From: Bacteroidota bacterium
GTDB taxonomy: Bacteria; Bacteroidota; Bacteroidia; Chitinophagales; Saprospiraceae
Direction of reading: 5' to 3'
DNA length: 64,000 nucleotides
NCBI GenBank assembly: GCA_030147525.1
Contig: JASBVF010000047.1
Location: 124,001 to 188,000, forward strand
This document shows positions 54,442-64,000 of this stretch, in pieces (position 1 is the first letter of the stretch; each line of letters starts with the position of its first letter). Both the position numbers and the translations under genes were made by a program. The notes under the pieces are model-generated. The model did not search any database and was not told the origin of the DNA. It saw nothing but the letters and a program-made list of their open reading frames with translations.

Positions 54442-57240
54442 ATGACTTACGATAATTTTACCATCAAGGCGCAGGACGCCATTCTCAAAGCCCAGCAACT
54501 GGCCGCCGGCCTCAGTCAGCAAAATGTGGATACGGCCCACCTGCTCCGTGGCATCCTGGAAACAGACGAACATGTCGCCACTTTTTTACTCGAAAAATCA
54601 GAAGTCAGCATTGCCACCCTTAAGCGACAACTCGACAACATCATCCAGCTCGTTCCTAAAGTTTCAGGTACGGAAAAACAATACCTCACACCCGATGCCA
54701 ACAAAGCGCTGGCCCGTGCGAAAAAACTGCTCCCCGAATTTGGCGACGAGTACATCAGCATCGAGTTGATCCTGCTTGGCATTTTGCAGGGTGAGGACAA
54801 AGGCGGTAAGTTGTTGAAAATGCTCGGCGCCACTGAAGAAGCGCTGCGGAAAGCCATCGCCGATCTGCGCAAAGGTGAAAAAGTAACCGACCAGAGCAGC
54901 GACGAACAGTTCAACGCACTCTCCAAATTTGCCGTCAACCTCAACGCCATGGCAGAAGAGGGTAAACTCGACCCAATCATCGGACGGGACGACGAAATCC
55001 GGCGGGTGCTGCACATCGTCAGCCGCCGGAAGAAAAACAACCCGATTCTCGTCGGTGAGGCCGGGGTAGGGAAGACGGCCATCGTGGAGGGCATCGCCTG
55101 GCGTATTGTGAAGCAGGACGTGCCTGAAAATTTGAGAACAAAAAAAATCTACACCCTCGACATTTCCGCTCTCATTGCGGGAGCAAAATACAAGGGCGAA
55201 TTCGAAGAGCGCCTGAAGGCAGTGATCAAACAGGTGCAGAAATCCAACGGCGAGATAATTTTATTCATTGATGAAATTCACACGCTCGTCGGCGCCGGCG
55301 GCGGCAACGGGGCGATGGATGCCGCCAATATTTTAAAACCCGCCCTCGCCCGTGGCGAACTGCGCACCATCGGCGCTACCACCCTCGACGAGTACCAGAA
55401 ACATTTTGAAAAAGATCAGGCGCTCGTGCGGCGTTTTCAAAAAGTGCTGATCGAGGAACCGAGCGTGGAGGACACTATTTCCATTCTACGGGGTGTGCAG
55501 GAGAAGTATGAAGTGTACCATAAAATCGACATCCGGGACGATGCGCTCGTAGCGGCGGCGGAGCTTTCCCACCGATACGTTTCTGACCGTCAACTGCCCG
55601 ATAAAGCCATCGACCTGATCGATGAGGCTGCCGCCAAACTCCGCCTCGAACTCGACTCAGTGCCCGAAGAGGTGGACGAGTGGGACCGCAAGGTGCGCCA
55701 GCTCGAAATTGAGCGGGAGGCCCTGAAACGGGAAGGCAATGATGGAAAGGTACAGGCTATCAACGGCCTCATCGCCAATGCCCGTGAACGCCGGGACAGC
55801 GTGCGTGCGGCCTGGAAAAACGAGAAGGAAATCGTCGACACCCTGCAGGCCATCAAAAAGAAAATCGAGGAACTGGAACAGGCTGCCGAAAAAGCCGAGC
55901 GCAACGGTGACCTTGAAGCCGTCGCAAAAATCCGCTACGGTGACCTGCCCGAGCAGTTGAATTTATTGAAAGAAGGTGAAACAAAAATGGCCAAATTACC
56001 CGAAGAGCATCGTTTCACCAATGATGAGGTAACGGCGGACGACATCGCCGGCATCGTGGCCCGCTGGACAGGCATCCCCGTTGCTAAAATGTTGCAAAGC
56101 GAAAAAGACAAACTCCTGCACATGGAGAGCGAACTCCACAAGCGTCTCATCGGGCAGGAGGTGGCCGTGAAGGCCGTGAGCGATGCCGTGCGCCGAAGCC
56201 GTGCAGGCCTTCAGGATGAAAACCGGCCGATCGGTTCATTTATCTTTCTTGGACCGACCGGTGTCGGAAAGACGGAGTTGGCCAAGGCGCTGGCCGAAGT
56301 GCTTTTCAACGACGAACACGCCATCGTGCGCATCGACATGAGCGAATACCAGGAACGGCACAACGTTAGCCGCCTCGTAGGCGCTCCTCCAGGTTACATT
56401 GGCTACGACGAAGGCGGTCAATTGACCGAAGCTGTGCGTCGCAGGCCGTACTCCATTATTTTATTGGATGAAATCGAAAAGGCGCACCCCGATACCTTCA
56501 ACATCCTGCTACAGGTGCTCGACGAGGGCCGCCTTACCGACAACAAAGGCCGGACGGCTACTTTCAAAAATGCCATCGTCATCATGACCTCCAACATGGC
56601 TGCCGAGAAAATTCTCGAAAACTTTGAAGACCTCGAAGCAGTCGGCGACGAACACAGGGCTGACATTATTGCCACCACCAGGGAGGAAGTACTCGACACG
56701 CTGAAGGAAAACCTGCGCCCGGAATTTTTGAATCGCATTGACGAAGTAATCGTCTTCCTGCCGCTGACGAGGGATGAAATCAAACAGATTTTGGTGCTTT
56801 TGATGAAAAAAGTCGAGAAAATGCTGGGGCGTCAGAACCTTTCGCTGCAAATCACAGATGCGGCGCTCGAACTGCTGGCCGATGCGGGTTACGATCCGCA
56901 ATTCGGGGCGAGGCCGATGAAACGGGCTTTGCAGGATATTCTGATTGATGAATTATCCAAGCACGTTTTGGCCGGAGATTTTGCTCCCGGCGGAACCGTC
57001 TACGTAGATGCGGGCAACGACGAACTGACTTTCAGCAGCGAGCCGGTGAAAGATGCTAAATCAGTCGGCAACTGGCAGTTTGCGACAGATAGCCCGAAGA
57101 CGGGAGTTGTTGCAAAAGCGGCCTCCAGAAACCGGCGGGGCGGTAAATCCAACCGGGAGAAGCAGGTGGCAGATTTGGAAAAGGCGACAAAAGACGTGGA
57201 GCAGGCGGTTACAGAATTGAAAAAAGAAGAGGAAAAGTGA
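54442..57240 (+). CDS. clpB: ClpB protein-disaggregating chaperone
   Basis: A 932-residue AAA+ disaggregase that works with DnaK to rescue aggregated protein in the cytoplasm. Domains: Clp N-domain (~1-150), AAA-1 with Walker [10 protein letters not shown] (K211) and [13 protein letters not shown], the coiled-coil M-domain (~400-530), AAA-2 with Walker [10 protein letters not shown] (K610) and [14 protein letters not shown], and the D2-small domain ([16 protein letters not shown]). Typical ClpB is ~860 residues; here about 65 extra residues follow the normal end, Arg/Gly then Lys/Glu-rich and probably coiled-coil. It is monocistronic as far as can be seen. Confidence 0.97.
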   Translation: MTYDNFTIKAQDAILKAQQLAAGLSQQNVDTAHLLRGILETDEHVATFLLEKSEVSIATLKRQLDNIIQLVPKVSGTEKQYLTPDANKALARAKKLLPEFGDEYISIELILLGILQGEDKGGKLLKMLGATEEALRKAIADLRKGEKVTDQSSDEQFNALSKFAVNLNAMAEEGKLDPIIGRDDEIRRVLHIVSRRKKNNPILVGEAGVGKTAIVEGIAWRIVKQDVPENLRTKKIYTLDISALIAGAKYKGEFEERLKAVIKQVQKSNGEIILFIDEIHTLVGAGGGNGAMDAANILKPALARGELRTIGATTLDEYQKHFEKDQALVRRFQKVLIEEPSVEDTISILRGVQEKYEVYHKIDIRDDALVAAAELSHRYVSDRQLPDKAIDLIDEAAAKLRLELDSVPEEVDEWDRKVRQLEIEREALKREGNDGKVQAINGLIANARERRDSVRAAWKNEKEIVDTLQAIKKKIEELEQAAEKAERNGDLEAVAKIRYGDLPEQLNLLKEGETKMAKLPEEHRFTNDEVTADDIAGIVARWTGIPVAKMLQSEKDKLLHMESELHKRLIGQEVAVKAVSDAVRRSRAGLQDENRPIGSFIFLGPTGVGKTELAKALAEVLFNDEHAIVRIDMSEYQERHNVSRLVGAPPGYIGYDEGGQLTEAVRRRPYSIILLDEIEKAHPDTFNILLQVLDEGRLTDNKGRTATFKNAIVIMTSNMAAEKILENFEDLEAVGDEHRADIIATTREEVLDTLKENLRPEFLNRIDEVIVFLPLTRDEIKQILVLLMKKVEKMLGRQNLSLQITDAALELLADAGYDPQFGARPMKRALQDILIDELSKHVLAGDFAPGGTVYVDAGNDELTFSSEPVKDAKSVGNWQFATDSPKTGVVAKAASRNRRGGKSNREKQVADLEKATKDVEQAVTELKKEEEK

Positions 57241-57744
57241 TGGGCAACTCCGCAATGGGGCGAATTTATTGAAATTGAGAAATGATTAGAAATTGGAAAT
57301 TTAATCCACCTTTTTGATTTTCAAGTAGTTAATTAATTTCATTATGTCGGTTAATTTCTCAATTTCAATTAATTCACTCCCTTGCGGAAGGCAGAAGCGC
57401 TGCGAAATTTGACAATTGGAAGCAGGGAGCAACATTTTTGAGCTCAGCTTGTATTTACAGGCTGTTTTATCATCTGACTTTAAAAATTAACCACAGCCTC
57501 GTTAGGTGCGCCCCTTGCGGTCGCCCTTCCCTCTCTTGTCATAGCTCTTCCCGGAAATGGCAGCCAAATGACCAAAGATTTTATTTATCTGCAGAAGCGC
57601 TCACAAGTCTGTTCCTTCTTATTACATTAGCATCAAATGTATACCCGCTTAGGCAAGCTCTCAGGGTAAACCCGGAAACAACACCGGCGACTGAAAATTT
57701 CCATTATTAGCATTCCAATCATTTTTAATAAAACTTACAGAGTT
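57241..57744. other. Noncoding region after clpB with an inverted-repeat element
   Basis: 504 bp without a convincing gene; a 90-codon frame at 57438-57710 has no family or signal features. The left part carries the inverted repeat described separately. The right part, before the T9SS gene, is presumed promoter. Confidence 0.4.
57262..57375 (+). repeat. Inverted-repeat element downstream of clpB
   Basis: Arms 57262-57283 and 57354-57375 are complementary at 21 of 22 positions (core ATTGAAATTGAGAAAT), with a 70-bp AT-rich centre containing AGAAATTGGAAATTT. It resembles a small non-coding palindromic repeat; the centre word recurs inside the hybrid kinase gene. Confidence 0.65.
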
Positions 57745-59646
57745 ATGCGTAAACATTTACTTATCGCTGTTTTATCAATTTTTACAGTGGCACTGATGGC
57801 GCAATCACCGTTGCGTCCTCAGCACCTCAAGCTGCAGCAGCAGCCGGCTCCCTACAAACAAAAGGCTTTCACCGGTGCTGAACCTGCTACACATGTCAAT
57901 CCGAACCTGCCCTTCATCGACCGAACAGAAGTTGAAGTGGAGGTAGGGCAAACATTTTATGACCTTCAGTCCAACAGCAGTACGCCCAGAAGGCTGGCCA
58001 GCCACACGGACGGAACCCGGTATGCTACCTGGACCCGAGGCATGGAATCCGCTTCCGGATACCCTGACCGTGGTACAGGTTTGAATATTCTCGACCCCGG
58101 AACGGGCGAATGGGGCGACAACCCAAGTGCCAGAATTGAAGACATCAGAACAGGCTGGCCGAACATCGGTATTTTAGCTGATGGATCGCCGGTTGTAGTT
58201 GCTCACAGAGCAGGCCCGGAAGCGCTGTATTTTAGTCGTTGGGTCAATAATGACTGGGTACATGCCCAGATTCCATCCTCCGTACCCTCGGGCGTTATCT
58301 GGCCTCGGATGGCCATTGGCGGACCGGATGGCAACACGGCTCACGTCATCGGTATTTCCTACCCAACCGGTAACGGAGGCGCTGTTTATGAAGGCGTCGA
58401 TGGTCATGTACTTTACTATCGTTCACTCGATGGTGGTGTGACCTGGGACAAGCAGGACATCATTCTTCCTGAAATTAACAAGGATTTTTACGCCCGGATG
58501 GATGCGGATTCCTACGCTATTGATGCTGACGGCAACACAGTTGTCGTGGCACTTTTTGCAGACCTTGGCGATGTAAAAGTTTCTAAATCAACAGATAATG
58601 GTGAAACTTGGACTACCTGGACGGTGAAAGATTTTCCAATCGATCAGTACACCGTTGATCAGGGGTATACAACTGCCGATATTCCTTTTGATCCCGACGC
58701 ACCGGACACATTGGCCATTCAGTCTTCCGACAATACGGGGGCGGTTTTGATCGACTTTGACGGCACTGCTCACATTTGGTATGGTGAAATGTATTACCTG
58801 GACGCAAACCTGACAGACAATAACTTCTCATTCTTCCCAGCCTGGATGGGTTTGCGCTACTGGAACGAAACTTTTGGTGAAGACTCAACGCAGCTGATCA
58901 TTCCCGGCATCATCGATGCCAATGGTAATGACACGCTCGATATTTCCGGAACAGATGTAATCGCAGCCTACTTTTCATCCATGACTTCCCACCCGACCGC
59001 AGGTATGGATGCGAGCGGGAATATTTTTCTGGCTTATTCCGGTGTTACGGAAAATTTTACCAGTTCACTTTCCACACCGACTGCAGGACAGCACTGCCGG
59101 CATATTTATCTGACCTACTCCGGCGACCTGGGCAATACGTGGAGTGAACCAATCGATGTAATCCGGGAAGATCTGGTCCTTGAGCCGGACCTTCTTGAGC
59201 TTTACGAAACAATGTTTCCTGCCATGGACAAACGAGTGGATACTCAGGTGCACCTGATTTATCAGGCGGATTTTGAGCCGGGGCTTTCAGTTCGTGGCGA
59301 CTCAGATGCAGCTGCGCTGAACTATATTAATTATCTCGCTGTCGATCTTGAAGAGTTTGGCCTTGTTGGAACAAAGGTGGTTAATCCAGCCGAGTTCGCT
59401 TTTGAGGTATCGCCAAACCCGGCTTCCGGCATCGTGAAAATTACTTACGAGTTACCGCAGGCATCTCAAACCAGCATTTTCGTTTACGACATGACGGGCC
59501 GTCAGGTGAAAACACTTTCGGCGGGAACACAGGCTGCAGGCAGCCACACTGCACTGATGAGCGTGGGTAACCTTGCCAAGGGGCTCTATCTTGTACGCTT
59601 GCAATCAGGTGATAAAATTGCGACGCAAAAAATATTGGTGAATTGA
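57745..59646 (+). CDS. Secreted BNR-repeat protein with T9SS sorting domain
   Basis: A 633-residue protein: signal peptide (MRKHLLIAVLSIFTVALMAQ), then a sialidase-like beta-propeller with Asp-box-type repeats (YRSLDGGVTWDKQDIIL, VSKSTDNGETWTTW, LTYSGDLGNTWSEPID). The C-terminal ~75 residues are a type A T9SS sorting domain (FEVSPNPASGIVKITYEL ... GLYLVRLQSGDKIATQKILV). It is predicted to be secreted across the outer membrane. No sialidase catalytic residues can be assigned, so it may bind rather than cleave. A terminator follows. Confidence 0.85.
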   Translation: MRKHLLIAVLSIFTVALMAQSPLRPQHLKLQQQPAPYKQKAFTGAEPATHVNPNLPFIDRTEVEVEVGQTFYDLQSNSSTPRRLASHTDGTRYATWTRGMESASGYPDRGTGLNILDPGTGEWGDNPSARIEDIRTGWPNIGILADGSPVVVAHRAGPEALYFSRWVNNDWVHAQIPSSVPSGVIWPRMAIGGPDGNTAHVIGISYPTGNGGAVYEGVDGHVLYYRSLDGGVTWDKQDIILPEINKDFYARMDADSYAIDADGNTVVVALFADLGDVKVSKSTDNGETWTTWTVKDFPIDQYTVDQGYTTADIPFDPDAPDTLAIQSSDNTGAVLIDFDGTAHIWYGEMYYLDANLTDNNFSFFPAWMGLRYWNETFGEDSTQLIIPGIIDANGNDTLDISGTDVIAAYFSSMTSHPTAGMDASGNIFLAYSGVTENFTSSLSTPTAGQHCRHIYLTYSGDLGNTWSEPIDVIREDLVLEPDLLELYETMFPAMDKRVDTQVHLIYQADFEPGLSVRGDSDAAALNYINYLAVDLEEFGLVGTKVVNPAEFAFEVSPNPASGIVKITYELPQASQTSIFVYDMTGRQVKTLSAGTQAAGSHTALMSVGNLAKGLYLVRLQSGDKIATQKILVN

Positions 59647-59981
59647 TCTGAGCAATATTCAGGTTTAAATTTTTTCAATTAACGGGCAATGCTCAGACGG
59701 GGCGTTGCCCGTTTCGTTTTTACGTAAAAATGGAAGTGAGCCATTTCATCCGCTTCACGGAGGGCAAAATAGAAATTTTAGTCTCTCTGACTTTTGCCGC
59801 TTTTTATTCTAAAATTAAAGTCCAATTAAAACTTTGAAGTAATAATTTGAGAATCAGGGAGTTAATTGACGGAATTTGGAATGGCGGCGACGGTTGTTTA
59901 GATTGGCTTGTTTAGGCATTTTGTTTTTCTTTAACTTTACCCGCAGAAAAAACTACTTCATTGTTAAATTAAAATTGAATT
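59647..59981. other. Intergenic region between two T9SS cargo genes
   Basis: 335 bp. After the terminator near 59682-59720 nothing coding is visible; a TAACTTTA word near 59933 may be a weak -7 element for the next gene. Confidence 0.35.
59682..59720 (+). terminator. Intrinsic terminator after the BNR T9SS gene
   Basis: Arms ACGGGCAATGC and GCGTTGCCCGT (59682-59692 and 59702-59712, with a G-U) followed by TTCGTTTTT. Confidence 0.75.
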
Positions 59982-61709
59982 ATGATGAAAAAAACGTTTA
60001 CACATTTAATGTTACTGCTGGTATGCTTTGCATTCAGTGGAACACTCACCGCTCAAATTAACTCGGAGTCTCCGATTCCTGTGGATTTCGTAGTCAACTC
60101 ACCTGCGGCCATTGCCGGGAAGTATGCTTATTCAACCCAGAATGGTGAATGGGGGCCTACGCTTGATCAAACCGTGACAGGTGATGTGATTTGGGCCCGC
60201 ACAGCAGCCGGCGATAGCCTCGCTTGCCAGCCACTGGTCAATGATCTTACCGGTAAGATCGCACTCATCCGCCGTGGCGCCTGTACTTTCAGCTTGAAAG
60301 TTTACAATGCTCAGCAGGCTGGTGCAGTAGGTGCAATCATCTGCAATCACTACGCAAACGCTACGGATGACGCCAACTCACTCGTTGGTATGGCGCCTGG
60401 CGACTCTGCAGCATTGGTGACGATTCCTGCGATCTTCGCTTCAAGAGCTACCTGCGAAACACTTGCAGGACAGATCGACAACGGTACGCCTGTTAACGCT
60501 TCCTTCGAAGTGCGGGCTTTCGGAAACCCAAGATCTGCTTACTCTTACCACACGCCACAGTCTGAAATTCTTCCATTAGCAGACATGAGTGTACGGTTTA
60601 TCAACCTCGAGATGGACACCCTTCCGGTGCTCACTTTGACGGCTGAAATCACTGACCCGAACGGACAGGTAACCACCATCGCTGAAGACGTTACTGACAT
60701 CCCTGGCCAATCAGTACTTACCTGGATTTTCGATACTCCGTATCTTCCGGATGCAGTGGGAGAATACAATGTGGTATTCTCTAACTCTGTGAATGCAGAG
60801 ACACTAACCAGCAAGTTCGTTATCACTGACTACATTTATGCGCAGGATAACGACGATGTTCAGGTTAATACGGACGCCGGCTGGATTGCACCTGGTGACC
60901 AGACCTTTGCAGACAACCTTTTCCGCTATGATATTGGAAACTTCTACCGCACCGGCGATACACCACAAACGGCTACCCACATGTCATTCATGTTGGCTAA
61001 CCCTGAAGTGCTGTTCACAAACGATCCGGCAGCTGATGCATTCCAGATCATCCTGTATGATGCAGACCCGGACGGTAACGGTCTCGTTCCCGGTGGCGCT
61101 CAGACTTATGATGAATTGAACGAAGCTGGTAGCGGCGCAGCCATCGCAGGCTTCGCAGTTTACACTTTGACTGGCAACGAGCAGCCTTATGATCTGCTTA
61201 CTGTTGAGTTTGAAGATCCAATTGAACTTGAAGCCAATAAGGTTTATCTGTTGATGGTACAGTACGATGGTATCGCTGCCGCAGTTGGTACACCACCATG
61301 GTACGCTTACGGTGGACAGCATGAGGCAGCCGGCAACCTGGGTACAGCTGTGTTTACTTCCCGCCTGTTCACAGGTGGTTGGTCCGGCGGTTACAAAGGT
61401 GTGGTTCGCTTACACCTCGATGGCTGGTTGACAGGCACTGAGGAACCATTGGACAATAGCAAGATTGCACTGTCTCCAAACCCTGCTACCGATGTAGTTC
61501 GTCTCGATCTCGAACTGGATAAACCAGCCGACGAAGTTACGGTCAGAATCCTCGATATCAATGGCAAACTGGTTCGTACTCAGCAGCTTGACAATGTACA
61601 CAAAGGTACTTACAGCTTTGACGTAACAGGCTTGTCAACAGGCACTTACTTCATGACAGTTGTGACACCTGAAGGATTCCGCTCGAAGAAATTCCAGGTA
61701 ATCCGGTAA
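59982..61709 (+). CDS. Secreted PA-domain protein with T9SS sorting domain
   Basis: A 575-residue protein starting at tandem ATGs (MMKKTFTHLMLL...), with a signal peptide ending near GTLTAQ. Residues ~40-160 form a protease-associated (PA) domain (LTGKIALIRRGACTFSLKVYNAQQAGAVGAIICNHY, and VTIPAIFASRATCETLAGQI). Later domains are beta-rich. The C-terminus is a T9SS sorting domain (KIALSPNPATDVVRLDLEL ... GTYFMTVVTPEGFRSKKFQV). No peptidase catalytic domain is present, so it is probably a binding or structural surface protein. Confidence 0.88.
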   Translation: MMKKTFTHLMLLLVCFAFSGTLTAQINSESPIPVDFVVNSPAAIAGKYAYSTQNGEWGPTLDQTVTGDVIWARTAAGDSLACQPLVNDLTGKIALIRRGACTFSLKVYNAQQAGAVGAIICNHYANATDDANSLVGMAPGDSAALVTIPAIFASRATCETLAGQIDNGTPVNASFEVRAFGNPRSAYSYHTPQSEILPLADMSVRFINLEMDTLPVLTLTAEITDPNGQVTTIAEDVTDIPGQSVLTWIFDTPYLPDAVGEYNVVFSNSVNAETLTSKFVITDYIYAQDNDDVQVNTDAGWIAPGDQTFADNLFRYDIGNFYRTGDTPQTATHMSFMLANPEVLFTNDPAADAFQIILYDADPDGNGLVPGGAQTYDELNEAGSGAAIAGFAVYTLTGNEQPYDLLTVEFEDPIELEANKVYLLMVQYDGIAAAVGTPPWYAYGGQHEAAGNLGTAVFTSRLFTGGWSGGYKGVVRLHLDGWLTGTEEPLDNSKIALSPNPATDVVRLDLELDKPADEVTVRILDINGKLVRTQQLDNVHKGTYSFDVTGLSTGTYFMTVVTPEGFRSKKFQVIR

Positions 61710-61763
61710 ATAACAGGCAAATTTGCGAGCTGGTCGCATCAGGCCGGCGAGTAGTTGTTTACA

Positions 61764-61815
61764 AAGAAAAAGACGCTTTTTTCGGTGAAATACCCGGGAA
61801 AAGCGTCTTTTTTTT
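61764..61815. terminator. Bidirectional terminator between the T9SS gene and rpiB
   Basis: Arms centred on AAAGACGCTTTT and AAAAGCGTCTTT with A-rich and T-rich flanks (eight Ts at 61808-61815) serve the converging plus- and minus-strand genes. Confidence 0.85.
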
Positions 61816-61881
61816 CGTTTTATCAGCTTAGGACAAAAGTGGAAGTTTTTAAACTTTCAACTTGTAACAACCAAATCAGGA

Positions 61882-62322
61882 TTACACCGCACAGGCTATT
61901 TTGCTAACTCGCCGTTCGTGCCGTCCGCCTTCGAATTCAGTACTTAAAAAAGTTTCCACCATCCCAATTGCCATGTGCATGCCAACAAAGCGTGCCGGGA
62001 TAGCGATTACATTGGCGTTATTATGTTGGCGGGCAAGCTCGGCCAGTTCAATTTTCCAGCAAAGTGCTGCCCGAATACCCTGATGCTTGTTAGCCGTCAT
62101 GGCTACGCCGTTGCCGCTTCCGCAAATAACGATGCCGTAAAGGGCTTTGCCGCTTTCAACAGCATCTGCTACCGGGTGAACAAAATCAGGATAGTCAACC
62201 GAGTCGGGGGAGTCGGTGCCAAAGTCGAGGACCTCATAGCCACGTTTTTTCAGTAGCTGAACAATACCTTCTTTAAAAGTAAAACCGGCATGGTCGCAGC
62301 CGATTGCAATAGTTTGAGACAT
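61882..62322 (-). CDS. rpiB: Ribose-5-phosphate isomerase B
   Basis: A 146-residue cytoplasmic enzyme that interconverts ribose 5-phosphate and ribulose 5-phosphate in the pentose phosphate pathway. Motifs are IAIGCDHAGFTFKE at the N-terminus, the active-site Cys in VICGSGNGVAMTANKHQGIRAAL, and the C-terminal HNNANVIAIPARFVG with METFLSTEFEGGRHERRVSKI. The length is exact for the family. Allose 6-phosphate isomerase activity, known for some RpiB proteins, cannot be excluded. Confidence 0.96.
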   Translation of the reverse strand: MSQTIAIGCDHAGFTFKEGIVQLLKKRGYEVLDFGTDSPDSVDYPDFVHPVADAVESGKALYGIVICGSGNGVAMTANKHQGIRAALCWKIELAELARQHNNANVIAIPARFVGMHMAIGMVETFLSTEFEGGRHERRVSKIACAV

Positions 62323-62386
62323 GATTTTTGTGAATTAGAAATGGTGAAAGATTTCGGTGAAAATTCAAATTTAAAAGTATTCAAAG

Positions 62387-63130
62387 TTAGCTATTCCAAA
62401 TTTCCCAGGCACGTTCGGCCTGGAGATGTAGCATGGGCAGGCCATTTTGGATTTTAGCGCCGTTGGCTGCAGCTTTTTTGAGGAACAACGTTTGTTCAGG
62501 ATTGTAAACAAGATCAAAGGCAAAATGGGTGGTTGAGCATCCTTCGAAGGGGAGGGGAGGGCAGGACTCGATATCGGGATACATTCCCAAAGGTGTGGTA
62601 TTGATGAGTAGCGGGTGAGCCTGAATGATTTCTTTGGTAATTTCGGCATAGGTAAGGATTCCTTTCTGCTTCGAACGGGAGACGGACTGCCAGGAGATAT
62701 TCAATTTTTTTAAAACAAAAATGACTGCTTTTGCTGCGCCGCCTGTACCAAGGACCAATGCTGCCGGCCGATTTGTACCAATGAAATCCCGAAGAGACTG
62801 TTCGAACCCGTAAACATCCGTATTGAAGCCTTTCAATTTGCCATTGCTGATTTTAATGGTATTGACGGCGCCGGCTTCTGCTGCCCCCGCATCAGTTTCA
62901 TCAAGGTAATGCATCACGGTTTGTTTGTGCGGAATGGTCACGTTCAGTCCCTCCAGGTTAGGATGTTCTGCTATTAAATCCGGTAATTGCCTGATTTGCT
63001 TTAATGGAAAAAGTTCATACTTACAATGCTCCAACCCTTCCTTTTTGAACTTGGCAGTGAAATATTTTTTTGAAAAAGAATGGGAGAGCGGATATCCGAT
63101 AAGGCCGAAAAGCCTGAGTTTTTGATACAT
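62387..63130 (-). CDS. aroE: Shikimate dehydrogenase
   Basis: A 247-residue enzyme reducing 3-dehydroshikimate with NADPH in aromatic amino-acid synthesis. Motifs: FGLIGYPLSHSFSKKYF, LNVTIPHKQTVMHYLDE (catalytic Lys), NTDVYGFEQSLRDF (Asp), the dinucleotide loop VLGTGGAAKAVIFVL, and LLINTTPLGMYPD. ATG 63130 was chosen over a TTG six codons upstream. It lies just downstream of a divergent promoter region and about 64 bp upstream of rpiB on the same strand. Confidence 0.94.
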   Translation of the reverse strand: MYQKLRLFGLIGYPLSHSFSKKYFTAKFKKEGLEHCKYELFPLKQIRQLPDLIAEHPNLEGLNVTIPHKQTVMHYLDETDAGAAEAGAVNTIKISNGKLKGFNTDVYGFEQSLRDFIGTNRPAALVLGTGGAAKAVIFVLKKLNISWQSVSRSKQKGILTYAEITKEIIQAHPLLINTTPLGMYPDIESCPPLPFEGCSTTHFAFDLVYNPEQTLFLKKAAANGAKIQNGLPMLHLQAERAWEIWNS

Positions 63131-63148
63131 GTTGAAAACTTTTGACAA

Positions 63149-63486
63149 AGGTATGATGACCGGAGGTTTTAAATAGCTTTTGATTTCATCTATAAATTAA
63201 TAACTTTGATCGTTCATTAAATTGATAAGGAAGAGCGGTGGGCAACTGTATTTTCCATCCCAAGACTTCGCCAGAATTCTGTCCTCACCTCTCCCTGGTC
63301 TCATCATTCCCTTTAATTTAAAATCACAGGTTCTCTGTGAATGATAGAAGTTGTTGCTTTTGTTCAGCACCTTGCTCAGGGTATTGTCCTGAGGCGGAAC
63401 TGGATGAAGCAGGCTGCCTGAAAAGGGCTTGAGAATTTCAAGAAAACGTCTTAACCATTTTTAGATTGGAAGCTAAATGAATTGCT
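63149..63486. other. Region between aroE and the last response regulator
   Basis: 338 bp containing the divergent start signals of aroE and the regulator. The best promoter is at 63179-63208. The leader of the regulator would be about 270 bases; no convincing small gene was seen in it. Confidence 0.4.
63179..63208 (+). promoter_or_regulatory. Bacteroidota-type promoter upstream of the truncated response regulator
   Basis: TTTG (63179-63182), an 18-bp spacer and TAACTTTG (63201-63208) match the TTTG/TAnnTTTG consensus with good spacing, reading toward the regulator at 63487. Confidence 0.5.
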
Positions 63487-64000
63487 ATGAGCAAAACACG
63501 GATTTTGATCGCTGACGATCATCAAATGTTTCGTACTGGGATAGTCAATCTACTGAAAAAAGAAACTGATTTTGAAATCGCAGGGGAAGCTAAGCAAGGG
63601 GATGAGGCCATAAAATTGGCGGCAAACCTGCACCCGGATGTCATTTTGATGGATATCGACCTACCTGTGCTCGACGGGATTGAGGCAAGTGTCAGGATTA
63701 TTGAAGAATACCCCGAGGCAAAGATTTTAGTACTTACTTCATTTGAGAGTGAAGATTATATTTTACGGATGCTAAAAGCTGGGGCAAAAGGCTACATTTT
63801 AAAAGATGCCCCTTTCGATGAATTGGTTCTGGCTATTTTGACGATTTCAAAAGGCAGCAGTTATTTTGCGAAGGAAGTTTCTGCCACACTAATGGCAAGG
63901 TTGGAACGATCGTCAGTTGCGACTGTGCCGGAAGATGATACGCTTTGGAAGTGTATTACAACCCGGGAGCTTGAAATTCTTCAATTCGTGGTAGAAGGGC
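63487..64000 (+). CDS. NarL-type response regulator (3' partial)
   Basis: The frame runs from ATG 63487 to the window edge with no stop codon. The receiver domain is complete: MSKTRILIADDHQMFRTGIV, phospho-acceptor Asp (D57) in VILMDIDLPVLDGIEA, TS in ILVLTSFESED, and Lys in YILKDAPFDELVLAI. It is followed by the start of a LuxR helix-turn-helix (TTRELEILQFVVEG) that is cut off. Its kinase is not in the window. Confidence 0.9.
   Translation, partial: MSKTRILIADDHQMFRTGIVNLLKKETDFEIAGEAKQGDEAIKLAANLHPDVILMDIDLPVLDGIEASVRIIEEYPEAKILVLTSFESEDYILRMLKAGAKGYILKDAPFDELVLAILTISKGSSYFAKEVSATLMARLERSSVATVPEDDTLWKCITTRELEILQFVVEG

Noticed and set aside
57438-57710. 90-codon frame before the BNR T9SS gene
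   Set aside because: Unusual composition with no signal, motif or ribosome-binding site; more likely intergenic DNA.

Overview
The window looks like a chromosomal stretch from a Bacteroidota bacterium of moderate GC content, most likely class Saprospiria. This is inferred from C-terminal type IX secretion (T9SS) sorting domains on three large secreted proteins, TonB-dependent receptors with N-terminal carboxypeptidase-regulatory-like domains, a beta-propeller histidine kinase, a hybrid kinase ending in an AraC domain, many lipobox signal peptides, and TAnnTTTG promoter elements. I saw no rRNA, tRNA, CRISPR array, transposase or phage gene.

Layout. (1) 1-11 kb: the distal part of a beta-1,3-glucan (laminarin-type) utilisation locus. 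It holds a multi-domain surface glycan-binding protein cut by the window edge, a GH16 lipoprotein, a very large cytoplasmic phosphorylase-like enzyme of the GH94/GH149/GH161 type, a GH17 lipoprotein, a GH30 lipoprotein, a GPH-family sugar symporter and a second GH17 without a signal peptide. Together they suggest cell-surface and periplasmic trimming, import of oligosaccharides, and cytoplasmic hydrolysis plus phosphorolysis. No SusC/SusD pair is visible; it may lie upstream. (2) 11-20 kb: a phosphatase/ArsC-like protein, folE, a TonB-dependent receptor, two DUF1801 proteins flanking a VOC-VOC-SRPBCC fusion, a bestrophin, an NAD(P)-binding protein and a TfoX-N protein. (3) 20-28 kb: a PiT phosphate transporter with a PhoU-like tail, a decayed GNAT gene, a divergent NarL-type two-component pair and a BNR-type lipoprotein. 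(4) 28.5-34.6 kb: a 2031-residue M36 metalloprotease with eight tandem ~79-residue repeats and a T9SS tail. (5) 35-38 kb: an inverted, partly decayed second copy of the DUF1801/VOC-SRPBCC block. (6) 38-49 kb: a hybrid sensor kinase followed by a same-strand cluster of exported SnoaL/NTF2-fold proteins, a reductase-like SDR, small exported proteins and a TonB-dependent barrel, with three related intercistronic palindromes. (7) 49-64 kb: a peptidoglycan-binding protein split by an in-frame TGA, a YD-repeat-like exported protein, a Tat-exported sugar isomerase-like protein, an exonuclease, clpB, two T9SS cargo proteins, rpiB, aroE and a response regulator cut by the window end.

The strongest leads are the phosphorolytic glucan locus with its cytoplasmic GH17, the palindrome family in the SnoaL cluster, the inverted duplication with its relic gene and shared promoter, and the TGA-split cell-wall gene. 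All assignments rest on reading motifs by eye; no database search was run.
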